From Actinoplanes sp. L3-i22 (GTDB taxonomy: Bacteria; Actinomycetota; Actinomycetes; Mycobacteriales; Micromonosporaceae), in NCBI RefSeq assembly GCF_019704555.1, contig NZ_AP024745.1:11645501-11709500 (forward strand): a stretch of 64,000 nt of DNA. Reading direction: 5' to 3'. The position numbers were made by a program, and so were the translations under genes. Shown here piece by piece: positions 8,922-18,169 of the stretch. The notes beneath the pieces are model-generated. The model was not told the origin of the DNA. It saw only the letters and a program-made list of their open reading frames with translations, and ran no database searches. The stretch's first letter is position 1. Each line of letters begins with the position of its first letter.

Positions 8922-10925
8922 GTGATCCGACGACTCTTGGTCGCCGACCGTGGTGAGATCGCCCGCCGGGTGTTCGCCACCTGCCGTCTGGTCGGTATCG
9001 AGACGGTCGCCGTCTACTCGGACGTCGACACCGACGCCCCGCACGTCAACGAGGCCGACTACGCCGTCCATCTGGAGGGCAACACCCCGGCCACGACGTA
9101 CCTGGAGCAGCACGCGCTGATCGCCGCCGCCAAGCGGGCCGGCGCGAACGCGGTGCACCCGGGCAACGGGATGCTCGCCGAGGATCCGGAGTTCGCCGCC
9201 GCGGTCACCGACGCCGGGATGATCTGGGTCGGCCCGCCCGCCGCGACGCTGCGCACCCTGCACCGCAAGAGCGAGACGAAGAAGCTGGTCGCCGAGGCGA
9301 AGGTGCCGGTGCTGCCGACCTTCACCGACCCGGCGACGGTGCCCGGGTTCCCGGTCCTGATCAAGCCGGACGCCGGCATCGGGGGCGCCGGCATGCGCGT
9401 GGTCCGGGACGCGTCGACGCTGGCCGAGGCGGTCGCGTCGGCCCGGCGCGAGGTGGACGGCGACGTGTTCTGCGAGCCGTACGTCGCCAACGTCCGGCAC
9501 ATCGAGGTGCCGATCCTGGCCGACGCGATGGGCGCGGTGGTGCCGTTCGGCGAGCGGGAGTGCTCGGTGCAGCGGCGCTACCAGAAGATCGTCGAGGAGA
9601 CCCCGTCCCCGGCGGTCGACGCGGCGCTGCGCGAGGACCTGTGCCGGGCGGCGATCGTCGCGGTCCGGGCGCTCGGGTTCGTCGGCGCCGGCGCGGTTGA
9701 GTTCCTGCTCGACTCGGACGGCGACTTCTGGTTCCTGGAGCTCACCCCGACCCTGCAGACCGATCACGCGGTCACCGAGTGCACCTCCGGCTACGACCTG
9801 GTCCGGCTGCAGCTGCTGATCGCCGAGGGCGGCAGCCTGCCGATGCCCGGGCCGCCGCCGATCCGCGGGCACGCCATCGAGGTGCGGATCTGCGCCGAGG
9901 ACCCGGCCTACGCCTGGTTGCCGAGCGCCGGCACCCTGCACCGGTTCGCGGTGCCGGACGTGGCCGGCGCGTTCCGCCCGCTGCCGCAGCCCGGCCTGCG
10001 CCTGGACTCCGGCGTCGCGGACGGCTCGGTGACCGGGGTCCAGTACGACCCGATGCTGGCCAAGCTGATCGCCTGGGCGCCGTCCCGGCAGGAGGCGGCC
10101 CGGATGCTGGCGTCCGCGCTGGCCCGGGCCCAGCTGCACGGCGTGGTCACCAACCGGGACCTGCTGGTCCGCACGTTGCGGCACCACTCGTTCCGGGCCG
10201 GCGACATCGACACCGGCTTCCTGGACCGGCATCCCGAGGTGTTCGCCCCGCTGCTCTCCTCGGTGGACGCGGTCCGGCTCTCCTGCCTGGCGTCCGCGCT
10301 GGCCGGGGCCGCCGACCGGCGGGCCAGCGCGCCCGTGCTCGGCACCCTGCCGTCCGGCTGGCGCAACGTCCCGTCCGGCTCGCAGACCGCGGTCTACGAC
10401 GGCCCGACCGGCCCGGTCGAGGTCGGCTACCGGATGAACCGGCACGGCGAGCTGGCCGGCTGGTGGGTCCGCTCGGTCGACCCGGAGGAGCTGGATCTGG
10501 CCGGTCTCGGTCAGGCGCCGGTCGACGAGCACCCGCCGATCACCGTCGTCTCGGCGAGCCGCGACCGGGTGGTCCTGAACGTCCAGGGCATCCGCCTGGC
10601 GGTCCTGGTGCACCGCGTCGGGGACGTCTCCTACGTGGACAGCCCCGAAGGATCGGTCACGCTGCGTGAGATCTCACGCTTCCCGCTGCCGGCCCCGGAG
10701 GCCGCGGAGAGCTCGCTGATCGCTCCGCTGCCGGGGGCGGTCCGCCGGGTCCTGGTGGTGCCGGGGCAGCGGGTCCGGGCCGGGGAGCTGCTGCTCACGC
10801 TGGAGGCGATGAAGCTGGAGCACCCGGTGCACGCGCCGTCCGCGGGCGTGGTCTCCTCGCTGCCGGTTCATCCGGGAGCCGAGGTGGACACCGGCGAGCT
10901 GTTGGCGATTCTTGACCCTGAGTAA
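8922..10925 (+). CDS. Divergent biotin carboxylase-BCCP fusion (acyl-CoA carboxylase alpha-like)
   Basis: 667 aa: biotin-carboxylase N-domain (RGEIA at 10-14), ATP-grasp, BC C-domain, and a biotinyl domain with intact EAMKLE, biotin acceptor Lys631. Active-site erosion is clear by comparison with E. coli AccC: EMNTRIQVEH reads ELTPTLQTDH at 273-282, so Asn290 and Arg292 equivalents are Thr and Glu296 is Asp. The ATP-binding glycine loop reads AGIGGAGM (151-158) rather than GGGG(K/R)GM, and GYGFLSEN reads GNGMLAED. QRRYQKIVEE (218-227) and Glu273 are kept. GTG start with AAGG upstream; coupled with the preceding gene. Confidence 0.8.
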   Translation: MIRRLLVADRGEIARRVFATCRLVGIETVAVYSDVDTDAPHVNEADYAVHLEGNTPATTYLEQHALIAAAKRAGANAVHPGNGMLAEDPEFAAAVTDAGMIWVGPPAATLRTLHRKSETKKLVAEAKVPVLPTFTDPATVPGFPVLIKPDAGIGGAGMRVVRDASTLAEAVASARREVDGDVFCEPYVANVRHIEVPILADAMGAVVPFGERECSVQRRYQKIVEETPSPAVDAALREDLCRAAIVAVRALGFVGAGAVEFLLDSDGDFWFLELTPTLQTDHAVTECTSGYDLVRLQLLIAEGGSLPMPGPPPIRGHAIEVRICAEDPAYAWLPSAGTLHRFAVPDVAGAFRPLPQPGLRLDSGVADGSVTGVQYDPMLAKLIAWAPSRQEAARMLASALARAQLHGVVTNRDLLVRTLRHHSFRAGDIDTGFLDRHPEVFAPLLSSVDAVRLSCLASALAGAADRRASAPVLGTLPSGWRNVPSGSQTAVYDGPTGPVEVGYRMNRHGELAGWWVRSVDPEELDLAGLGQAPVDEHPPITVVSASRDRVVLNVQGIRLAVLVHRVGDVSYVDSPEGSVTLREISRFPLPAPEAAESSLIAPLPGAVRRVLVVPGQRVRAGELLLTLEAMKLEHPVHAPSAGVVSSLPVHPGAEVDTGELLAILDPE

Positions 10926-10940
10926 TATTTATTTCCTACG

Positions 10941-11045
10941 CTGCGGCCAATAACTGATCGTCGCTCCCGCGGGGACCCTCGCGACCCTCGCAGGGCGCTG
11001 GCGCGCCCAGAACGCGAGGGCCGCAAGGGCGATGTCCGAGGGTGG
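10941..11045 (+). repeat. Dispersed structured element, copy 1
   Basis: First of three same-orientation copies of a ~105-bp intergenic element; others at 26313 and 51802. It has the hairpin GGGCGC-TGGC-GCGCCC enclosed by CCCTCGC / GCGAGGG, and outer arms GTCGC / GCGAT. It lies 3' of the biotin carboxylase-like gene in a convergent gap with the kinase gene, where no ordinary terminator is seen. Short frames in it are not genes. The rest of the gap to 11183 holds nothing else I can support. Confidence 0.85.
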
Positions 11046-11183
11046 TCACTCAAAAAAGAATGGGCGGACCACCGCGAGGAAACGCCTCAGCCCGGATGCG
11101 GCCCAGCGGCCCGGAGGGGCAGCGGCCTGGCGCTGCTCCCACGGGGCTCGGCCCAGGCCGTACCAAAGCATGATCTTAAAAAG

Positions 11184-12164
11184 TCACCAGCTGAACCACT
11201 TGGCGAAGAAGCCCTTGCGGTCCTGGGTGTGCACGGTCGGGGTCTCGTCGAGTGTCGGCGTGGACGGCGGGATCGGCCGCGGGCGTGGCGCCACATACGT
11301 CGACGCGGAGCGGTAGACGGTCGGTGGCGGCCCGTTCGGGTCCAGGCGCAGGTTGCCCAGCTCCTCGAGCAGACCGGACGCGGACGGGCGCCCACGCGGG
11401 TCGTTGTGCATGCCTCGGCGCAGCACCTCGAGGAGGGCGCGCGGCACCCCGGGCAGGTCCGGGATCGGCCGCAGGAAGAGGTCCATCAGCGTGATCAGAC
11501 TCGGACTGCGGTCGGTGTCCCAGCGCGGCGGGCGACCGCTCATCACCGCGTAGAGCGTGGCGCACAGCGAATACACGTCGGCGGCGCCGGACGGCTGCTC
11601 GTGGCGGAACATCTCGGGCGGCGCGTAGGCCGGCGTCAGCACCTCGAGGGTGACCGACGAATCCCGCATCTCGCCCAGCACGGCCAGCCCGAAATCGGCC
11701 AGCACCGCCTGGTTGAACTGCGAGTAGAGGATGTTGGCCGGCTTCACGTCGCGGTGCAGCACGCCGTTGGCGTGGGTGTGCACCAGCGCGTCGGCGATCT
11801 TCACCCCGACGTCGCGCGCCTCGGCCGGGGTGAGCGGCTTGACCCGCATCCGGTCCAGGTACGACCCGTCGCAGAGCTCCATGATCAGGTACGGATGCTG
11901 GTCGACCGTGACGCCCACGTCGAACAGGTCGACCACGTGCGGGTGCGAGGACATCCGCCCGGCGGCGCGCGCCTCCCGCAGGAAGCGGGCCTGGTCCCGG
12001 GCGTTGTCCAGGGTCCGGTTCTCCATCTTGATGGCGACTTCCCGCCCGACGGAGTCCTGGGTGGCTCGGTAGACGGTCGCGTATCCCCCGCGGGCCATGA
12101 CCGACAAGCCGGACATGCCCGGGACATACGGCACGGGCAGGGCCCCAGGCGGTGTATCGGTCAC
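11184..12164 (-). CDS. Ser/Thr protein kinase without a transmembrane sensor
   Basis: 326-aa Hanks-type kinase: Gly loop RGGYATVY (25-32), Lys46 in VAIKM, catalytic HRDVKPANIL with Asp139 and Asn144, DFG at 157-159, and TPAYAPPE (177-184). The domain ends near residue 275 and a Pro/Thr-rich tail ends in KWFSW. No membrane helix or PASTA/NHL sensor is present, so it is probably cytosolic. The GTG start has TATTTT 7 nt upstream, a leaderless arrangement. Lies 31 bp after the cyclase-ATPase gene on the same strand. Confidence 0.9.
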   Translation of the reverse strand: MTDTPPGALPVPYVPGMSGLSVMARGGYATVYRATQDSVGREVAIKMENRTLDNARDQARFLREARAAGRMSSHPHVVDLFDVGVTVDQHPYLIMELCDGSYLDRMRVKPLTPAEARDVGVKIADALVHTHANGVLHRDVKPANILYSQFNQAVLADFGLAVLGEMRDSSVTLEVLTPAYAPPEMFRHEQPSGAADVYSLCATLYAVMSGRPPRWDTDRSPSLITLMDLFLRPIPDLPGVPRALLEVLRRGMHNDPRGRPSASGLLEELGNLRLDPNGPPPTVYRSASTYVAPRPRPIPPSTPTLDETPTVHTQDRKGFFAKWFSW

Positions 12165-12171
12165 GGCTTAG

Positions 12172-12177
12172 AAAATA
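12172..12177 (-). promoter_or_regulatory. Leaderless-type -10 of the kinase gene
   Basis: On the minus strand TATTTT ends 7 nt before the GTG start at 12164, so transcription would begin at or near the start codon. No good -35 is seen. Confidence 0.4.
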
Positions 12178-12195
12178 CGCCAGCGTCGGGGGAGA

Positions 12196-15100
12196 TCATC
12201 CGGGCATGTCAGACGCGTAGGCGACAGTTTCCGCCGGAGGGGGTTCGATCTCGGTCACCGCGAGGGTGTCCCGCAGTTCCTCGGCGGCATTCCGCTCGCT
12301 CGCCTGCTCGGTCGAGTAGGCCAACCGGACGGCGTCCTCGGCCGACGCGCGGGCCGCCACGAACCGCTCCGACGCGGCCAGCACCCGGGCCCGGACCATC
12401 GCGGCCAGCACCCCGCTGCGGACATCCTCGGCCTGCGCCTCCCGGGCCCGGTCGATCCAGGTCAGCGCCTCGTCGACGCGACCCTCGGCGAGCAGGGCGG
12501 ACGAGTACGACGCGAGCGCGTGCCGCCGCGAGAACAGCAGCGACGGCGCGGACGTGTCACTCGCGATCGGCGCCAGCAGCCCGATCGCGGTCGCCGCGTC
12601 CCCGGCCCGGGACCGCGCCTCGGCGAGCAGCACCCGCGGGCCGACCTGGGCCGGCGCCAGCGCGTTGTGCGGCTCCACCGCGGTCATCACCCGGCGCGCG
12701 TCCGCCTCGGCGGTGGTCAGGTCGCCCAGCTGCATCGCGACGAACCCGTGCAGTGTCCCGGCCATCCCGAGCAGCAGCGGGTGCCCGGTCCGGTCGGCGA
12801 ACCAGAGCGCGTCCCCGAGCAGGTCCAGAGCGTGATCGAACTCACCCAGCCCGCGCGCGATCGCCCCGCGGACCACCATCGCCAGCCCGCAGCCCCAGTC
12901 GTCGGAGACCTCCTGGAACTCCCGGTAGGCCCGCCGCGCCTGGCTGTCGGCCGCGCCCAGGTCGCCCAGCTCGGCGGCGGCGTACGCCTCGACGACCCGC
13001 AGCGTGCCGACCGCCCAGCCCTCGCCGACCCGGTCACCGAAGGGCAGGAAGATCCGGGCCAGCCGGCGCGCCTCCTGCAACCGGCCGGCCAGCAGCCGGG
13101 CGAACGCCGTGGTGCCGCGCAGCCAGGACCGGCCGACCGGGTCGCCGAGCTCGGCGAAGAGCCGGGCAGCCCGGCCCAGCACCGCGTCGGTGCCGGCGAA
13201 GTCGCCCCGGGTGGTGGTCACCCAGGCCAGGTTCTGCAGCGCCCAGGCCTGGCCGTGCCGGTCACCGGCGGCCAGCGTCACCTGGTAGGCCGCGGCGAAC
13301 CGGCTGCTCGCCTGGCTCAGCCGCCCGTTCAGGAAGTCGGCCATGCCGAGCCGGCGCATCGCGTTGGCGCGCTCCGGCAGCAGCTGCGCCTCGGTCGCCA
13401 CCTCGAGCGCCTCCTGCCAGGCCGCGACGGCCCGGCCGCTGTCGCCGAGCGCCTCGTGCGCGCGCCCGACCACGATCATCGCCTCGGCCCGGCAGACCGG
13501 GTCCTCGGCGGCGCTCTTGGTGATCTTCTCGCCGTAGGCCAGCGCCTCGTCGGCCCGGCCCAGCCGCAGCAGCGCCCGGGCCAGCACCAGCTGGTCGGGC
13601 AGCGGCAGGTCGCCGCCGGTCAGCACGGTGGCGCGCTCCGCGTACTCGATCGCGGCGGCCGGCTCGATGTTGGCCAGCGCCCGCCGGGCCATCCGGCCCA
13701 GCGCGGCCACCGCCAGGGCGACCACCTCGCGGACCGTGGCGTCCGGCCGGAGCCGGACCGCGTCGGCCAGCTCGATCGCGGCCTCCGCGTGGGCGGCCAC
13801 GAACGCGTCCCGCTCGTTGTCGGTCAGGTTCAGCCGGGTCGCGTCGACGGTGTGCCGGCCGACCGACTCCGGCGCGGCCCAGGTCGCCAGGTAGGCGTGC
13901 CGCTCGGCCAGGTCGGCCTTGCCGATGCCGGCGTACGCCCCCTCGCGCATCAGCGGGGTGGTGAACTGGAACCCGCCCCGGCTGCGGTGCAGCATCCGCC
14001 GTTGCAGCAGCTCGTCGACGGCCGGCTCGAGATCCTCCCCGGGCGCGCGGCGCTCCTGCAGCGCCTCCAGCACCCCGGTCGGCACGGTCGTCCCGGCCAC
14101 CGAGGCGTCCCGCAGCACCGCCCGCGGCTCGGCCGGCAGCGCGTCGATACGCGCCGCGAGCACCGCCGCGAGGTCCCGGGAGAGCAGCTGGCTGCCGAGC
14201 GAGCCGGCCGCGAGCTGCCACTTGCCGGCTGCGTTGGCCCCCACCGCCGGGGTGAGCGCGCCGCGCTCCATCAGCAGGGTGACCATCTCGGCCAGGTAGA
14301 ACGGGTTGCCCTGGGCGGTGGCCAGCATCCGGTCGGTGTCCGGCTGCGGCAGCTTCCCGCCGGTCAGGTACGACGTCAGCAGGCGCGACGCGTCCGCCCC
14401 GCGCAGCGGTGGCAGGTTGTGCACCTCGGCGTCGGCCACCCGGGTCAGCGCGCCGGTCCGGACCAGCTCCGGCCGGCCCAGCAGGAGCACCACGACCGGA
14501 CCCTCCAGCAGCGACAACGTGCTGCCCAGCGCGTCGACCGTGGTGGCGGTGGCGTCGTGCAGGTCGTCGACGATCACCATCAGCGGGGTGGTGGTGGCCA
14601 TCGCGTTCAGCAGGTCGGCGACCGCGATCGAGATCGCCTCGGCGTCGACCCGCTTGGCGCTGCGCGGCCAGTCGGCGGGCGCGGCCGGGCCACCCGGGTT
14701 GACCGGGGCCTCGCCGTACCCCAGCAGGACCAGCAGCCGGTCGATGTCCAGCGGCACGCCGAGCCGCTGGGCGACCTTGCGCAGGCGCTCCTCGACGACC
14801 GTGCGGCCGACCGAGGAGACCACGTCCTTGGGCAGGCCGGCGGCCTTGCGGACCAGGTCGGCCAGCGGCGCGTAGCGACGGCGCTCACCGAACGCGCGAC
14901 ACCGCACCCGCAGCACCCGGGCGCCGTGCCCGGCATAGGGCCCGGTGCCGACCTCGTAGCCGGCCGCGAGCCGTTTCACCTCGCCGGCGAAGCGGGACTT
15001 GCCGATCCCGGCCTCGGCGGTCATCACCAGGACCCGGGGCGTGCCCGAGTCGATCGCCTCGGCGAGCCGGCCGGAGACCCGGCCCAGCTCGGTCTCCCGG

Positions 15101-15795
15101 CCCACGAACGGCGCCTCGTCGCCCAGCCCGGAGCGGGTGCCCGGGGCGTCGTGCAGGCCGAGCAGCTCGAACGTCGGCACCGGCTCGCGCTTGCCCTTGA
15201 GCCGCAGCGGCCGCAGCTGCCGCCAGGAGGCGACGTGCCGGGTCCCGTTGCTGGTGCGCTCGCCGGCGTAGACCGCGCCGACCGCGGCGGCGTCGGCCAG
15301 CCGGGCGGCGGTGTTCACGGTGTCGCCGATGACGGTGTATTCGATGCCGGCCTGCATGCCGGCGACCACCTCACCGGTGTTCAGCCCGACCCGCAGGCCG
15401 AGCGGGGCGCCACCGCCGCGCTCGTCGTCCAGCACCCGGCGGACCGCGCGCTGCATGCTCAGCGCGGCCCGGACCGCCCGCTCGGCGTCGTCCTCGTGTG
15501 CGACCGGGGCGCCGAAGACCGCCATGATCCCGTCGCCGGTCAGCTTGTCCACGTGGCCGCCGAACGTCTTCACCGCGCCGGCCAGCGCGGCGAGCACCCG
15601 GTCGGTGACCGCGCCGACGCGTTCCGGGTCGAGGTCCTCGGACCAGGAGGTGAAGTCGGAGAGGTCGCCGAAGAGCACGGTGACGATGCGGCGCTCGGCG
15701 GCCGGCAGCAGCGCGGTCGTCGGCAGCGCCGAACCGCAGTGATGGCAGAAACGCGCACCGGGGACCGCGACGGTGCCACACACAGGGCAGGTCAC
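12196..15795 (-). CDS. Class III nucleotide cyclase - AAA ATPase - TPR regulator with N-terminal zinc ribbon
   Basis: 1199-aa signalling protein. Order: zinc ribbon (Cys3, 6, 17, 20); class III cyclase domain at about 35-215 with metal Asp44 (FGDLSDF) and Asp88 (KLTGDGIMAVFG), Lys84, Asp158, and transition-state Asn161/Arg165 (DTVNTAAR); P-loop ATPase with Walker A EAGIGKSR (261-268) and Walker B MVIVDDLHD; a long Ala-rich TPR-like region from about 600 to the end. No LuxR HTH follows. All cyclase catalytic positions are present, so it should make cAMP or cGMP. GTG at 15795 overlaps the stop of the MBL gene as GTGA. Similar architecture occurs in mycobacterial cyclases. Confidence 0.88.
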   Translation of the reverse strand: MTCPVCGTVAVPGARFCHHCGSALPTTALLPAAERRIVTVLFGDLSDFTSWSEDLDPERVGAVTDRVLAALAGAVKTFGGHVDKLTGDGIMAVFGAPVAHEDDAERAVRAALSMQRAVRRVLDDERGGGAPLGLRVGLNTGEVVAGMQAGIEYTVIGDTVNTAARLADAAAVGAVYAGERTSNGTRHVASWRQLRPLRLKGKREPVPTFELLGLHDAPGTRSGLGDEAPFVGRETELGRVSGRLAEAIDSGTPRVLVMTAEAGIGKSRFAGEVKRLAAGYEVGTGPYAGHGARVLRVRCRAFGERRRYAPLADLVRKAAGLPKDVVSSVGRTVVEERLRKVAQRLGVPLDIDRLLVLLGYGEAPVNPGGPAAPADWPRSAKRVDAEAISIAVADLLNAMATTTPLMVIVDDLHDATATTVDALGSTLSLLEGPVVVLLLGRPELVRTGALTRVADAEVHNLPPLRGADASRLLTSYLTGGKLPQPDTDRMLATAQGNPFYLAEMVTLLMERGALTPAVGANAAGKWQLAAGSLGSQLLSRDLAAVLAARIDALPAEPRAVLRDASVAGTTVPTGVLEALQERRAPGEDLEPAVDELLQRRMLHRSRGGFQFTTPLMREGAYAGIGKADLAERHAYLATWAAPESVGRHTVDATRLNLTDNERDAFVAAHAEAAIELADAVRLRPDATVREVVALAVAALGRMARRALANIEPAAAIEYAERATVLTGGDLPLPDQLVLARALLRLGRADEALAYGEKITKSAAEDPVCRAEAMIVVGRAHEALGDSGRAVAAWQEALEVATEAQLLPERANAMRRLGMADFLNGRLSQASSRFAAAYQVTLAAGDRHGQAWALQNLAWVTTTRGDFAGTDAVLGRAARLFAELGDPVGRSWLRGTTAFARLLAGRLQEARRLARIFLPFGDRVGEGWAVGTLRVVEAYAAAELGDLGAADSQARRAYREFQEVSDDWGCGLAMVVRGAIARGLGEFDHALDLLGDALWFADRTGHPLLLGMAGTLHGFVAMQLGDLTTAEADARRVMTAVEPHNALAPAQVGPRVLLAEARSRAGDAATAIGLLAPIASDTSAPSLLFSRRHALASYSSALLAEGRVDEALTWIDRAREAQAEDVRSGVLAAMVRARVLAASERFVAARASAEDAVRLAYSTEQASERNAAEELRDTLAVTEIEPPPAETVAYASDMPG

Positions 15796-16565
15796 AGCCG
15801 GTCCAAACCGTCGGCCCTCGCCGCTGATTCCCGGATCAGGTGATCGATCTGCGCGGCCGCCGACCACTCGGCTGCGAACCGCACCCGTGGGTCGATGTCC
15901 GGGTACACCACGTCGACCACCGCTTCCGGGGTCCGCGCGCCGGCCGCCATCGCGGCCCTGACCTGGGCAAGGCGTTCCGTCCGGTGCTTCAGGTACTCCT
16001 CGGCCAGGGCCGCGGTGTCGGCGCGGGCCGGTCCGTGGCCGGGCAACATAATTACTTTTTCGTACGCCCGGAGCAGCTCGAGACTCGCCAGATAGTCGCT
16101 CAGGTTCCCGTCGGGTGCGGCCACCACCGTGGTGCCGCGGCCCAGGATCGTGTCGCCGGTGAACATCACCCGCTCGCCCTCACACTCGACGAGGAAGCAC
16201 ACCGAATCACCGGTGTGTCCCGGAGTGTTCAGGACCTGTATTTCCAGACCGTTCCCACCGGGGCTCTCGCGTGGGTCGAAAGACTCACCGAGGATCTCGA
16301 CGAGCCGCGGGACGCCCTCGACATGATCATGGTGACCATGCGTGACCAAGATCGACTGATAGGGCCCCGACTCGGCGATCCGCCGCAGGTGCCCCTCGTC
16401 GAGCGGACCGGGATCGATCACCGTGGCGAACTCCGCCCCGGGCGCGCGCAGGATCCAGGTGTTCGTGCCGTCCAGCGTCATCGGGCCCGGGTTGGGAGCA
16501 CGCAGCAGCGACACCCAACCCGGCAGCCGGTCGACCTCGGCCGACGTGGGCTCAGCACCCCCCAT
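15792..16565 (-). CDS. MBL-fold metallohydrolase (Rv3677c-like, glyoxalase II/LACTB2 type)
   Basis: 257-aa metallo-beta-lactamase fold enzyme with the metal motif THGHHDHVEG (His76, His78, Asp80, His81), NTPGHTGDS and TGDTILGRG. Predicted Zn-dependent hydrolase; the M. tuberculosis homologue sits beside crp. Start at ATG 16565 is preferred over an upstream in-frame codon because the sequence before it is not family-like and TACGAT lies 7 nt upstream, a leaderless layout. Translationally coupled to the cyclase gene. Confidence 0.9.
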   Translation of the reverse strand: MGGAEPTSAEVDRLPGWVSLLRAPNPGPMTLDGTNTWILRAPGAEFATVIDPGPLDEGHLRRIAESGPYQSILVTHGHHDHVEGVPRLVEILGESFDPRESPGGNGLEIQVLNTPGHTGDSVCFLVECEGERVMFTGDTILGRGTTVVAAPDGNLSDYLASLELLRAYEKVIMLPGHGPARADTAALAEEYLKHRTERLAQVRAAMAAGARTPEAVVDVVYPDIDPRVRFAAEWSAAAQIDHLIRESAARADGLDRL

Positions 16566-16660
16566 GCCGAGAATCGTACGTCGCGATCCCGGTGTGAGCG
16601 GAGACACGATGTCCGTTCCGGTCACCATGGGTGAGCAAACCCGGCCGAACCCGCACAAGA

Positions 16661-17146
16661 TCACGCCACTTCGGCGATGACCTCTACTTCCACCGGCGCG
16701 CCCAGCGGCAGCTCGGCCACGCCGACCGCGCTGCGGGCGTGCCGCCCCTGCTCCCCGAAAACCTCGCCGAACAGGTTCGACGCGCCGTTGATCACGGCCG
16801 GCTGACCGGTGAAGCCCGGGGCCGAGGCCACGAACCCGGTCACCTTGACGATCTTGACGAGCCGGCCCAGGCCGACCAGCGACTCGATCGCGGCCAGCGC
16901 GTTCAGCGCGCAGACCTTGGCCAGCTCGGCGGCCTCCTCGGCGGTCACCTCGGCGCCGACCTTGCCGGTCTGCGACAGCTTGCCCTCGACCATCGGCAGC
17001 TGGCCGGAGACGTAGACGTAGTTGCCGGACTGGACGGCCGGCACGTACGACGCCAGCGGCGGGACCACGGTCGGCAGGGTCAGGCCCAGCTCGGCCAGCC
17101 TCGCGTAGGCGTCCACGCCACCCTCGCCGGCCACCGGCGTCGTCAT
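16661..17146 (-). CDS. RidA family protein (Rv3678c-like)
   Basis: 161-aa YjgF/YER057c/UK114 family member, the larger variant (usual RidA ~130 aa). Visible family features are YVYVSGQLPM (76-85), ALAAIE and VGVAELPLGAPVEVEV at the C-terminus. RidA proteins hydrolyse reactive enamine/imine intermediates or bind small ligands. ATG overlaps the DUF4177 stop as ATGA, so the pair is coupled. A 95-bp gap follows to the MBL start. Confidence 0.9.
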   Translation of the reverse strand: MTTPVAGEGGVDAYARLAELGLTLPTVVPPLASYVPAVQSGNYVYVSGQLPMVEGKLSQTGKVGAEVTAEEAAELAKVCALNALAAIESLVGLGRLVKIVKVTGFVASAPGFTGQPAVINGASNLFGEVFGEQGRHARSAVGVAELPLGAPVEVEVIAEVA

Positions 17147-17298
17147 GCCTTGGCCCGCTTCATGTAGGCGATCAAATTGTCCGGGTTGGGACCCGGCACG
17201 ACCTGGACCAGCTCCCAGCCGTCCTCGCCCCAGTTGTCGAGAATCTGCTTGGTCGCGTGTACCAGCAGGGGCACGGTCACGTACTCCCACTTCTGCAT
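17143..17298 (-). CDS. Small DUF4177-type protein (Rv3678A-like)
   Basis: 51 aa, starting MQKWEYVTVPLL and containing GEDGWELVQVVPGP. Small proteins of this kind sit directly upstream of RidA in many actinobacteria; function unknown. AAGGAG 8 nt before the ATG supports this start. Divergent from the membrane protein at 17414. Confidence 0.88.
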   Translation of the reverse strand: MQKWEYVTVPLLVHATKQILDNWGEDGWELVQVVPGPNPDNLIAYMKRAKA

Positions 17299-17413
17299 GC
17301 TCGGACACTCCTTAGTCGGGTATCGGCACAGCTTAGGGCCCGATGTTCCCGCCGGTTGGCTAGGCTGAGCGGGAAAACGCACGGAAAGCACGTAAGTGAT
17401 CGCGGAGGGTTAC

Positions 17414-18136
17414 GTGACGCAGGCCGAGCCCGAGCCCGAGCCGTCCCATCACGCCCGGCACGCCCTTCCCGACGCGACCATGGAGCACCCGGCCGTCGAG
17501 CCCTGGCACCAGCCGCCCCCGCAGGGCCCCTGGCACGCCCGGCACGAGAAGCCCGGCGAGTGGCAGCACCCGCCGCCCGAGCACCTGGCCTGGGAGCACT
17601 CCCCGCCGGCCGAGGTCCAGCCGCCCGAGCCGGAGCCGATCTGGGTGAGCCTGACCGGCTCGGGCCCGCACGCGCCGGCGCCGGACACCGCCACCGAGCG
17701 GCGCTCCTCGTTCTTCATCTCCGCCGCCCTGGTGGCCACGCTCGCGCTCTGCGGGGGCGGGGGCGTCTCGGCGTACCTGCTGTTCCGCGACACCGACAAC
17801 CCCGGCTCGCCGGACCCGACCACCGCGGTCAACCGGTTCCTCACCGCGGTCTACACCCAGCAGGACCCGGCCGCCGCGCAGGACCTGGTCTGCCGCAAGG
17901 CCCGGGACGAGACCAAGCTGGCCGACCAGGTGCGGCAGATCCGCGACTACGCCGACGGCTACGAGGGCGCCAGCTTCCGCTGGGACGAGCCCGCGGTGAG
18001 CAACAACACCACCAACCAGGCCGAGGTCGGCGTACGCGTGGTGATGTCGACCGAGGACGAGCGAACCGCCGCTCAGGACCTGGAATTCACCGTCGTCCGC
18101 AAGAGCGGGTGGCTGGTCTGCGAAGTCTCCGGCTGA
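17414..18136 (+). CDS. Single-pass membrane protein with Pro/Glu/His-rich cytoplasmic region
   Basis: 240 aa. Residues 1-95 are low-complexity and rich in Pro, Glu, His and Trp. One transmembrane helix lies at about 99-122 ([19 protein letters not shown]). The outer ~110 residues resemble the NTF2-like/DUF4878 class of small extracytoplasmic domains, with two Cys (VCRK, VCEVSG) that could pair. GTG 17414 is preferred because GGAGG lies 5 nt before it; 17396 is an alternative. Confidence 0.75.
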   Translation: MTQAEPEPEPSHHARHALPDATMEHPAVEPWHQPPPQGPWHARHEKPGEWQHPPPEHLAWEHSPPAEVQPPEPEPIWVSLTGSGPHAPAPDTATERRSSFFISAALVATLALCGGGGVSAYLLFRDTDNPGSPDPTTAVNRFLTAVYTQQDPAAAQDLVCRKARDETKLADQVRQIRDYADGYEGASFRWDEPAVSNNTTNQAEVGVRVVMSTEDERTAAQDLEFTVVRKSGWLVCEVSG

Positions 18137-18162
18137 GCCACCTTTCCCGAACGCCGTAACGT
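18133..18162 (+). promoter_or_regulatory. Leaderless promoter of the ArsA/Get3 pair
   Basis: CTGAGC (18133-18138), 18-bp spacer, TAACGT (18157-18162), then 7 nt to the ATG at 18170. The -35 overlaps the stop of the preceding gene. Confidence 0.45.
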
Positions 18163-18169
18163 GGACGAC

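Noticed and set aside
10868..11316. Short frames across dispersed element copy 1 (both strands)
   Set aside because: They translate the repeat; the similar peptide at copy 2 arises from DNA identity, not a shared gene.
12520..15843. 1107-aa plus-strand frame opposite the cyclase gene
   Set aside because: Arg/Pro/Gly-rich shadow of the GC-rich minus-strand gene with no motif; the minus strand encodes clear catalytic domains.
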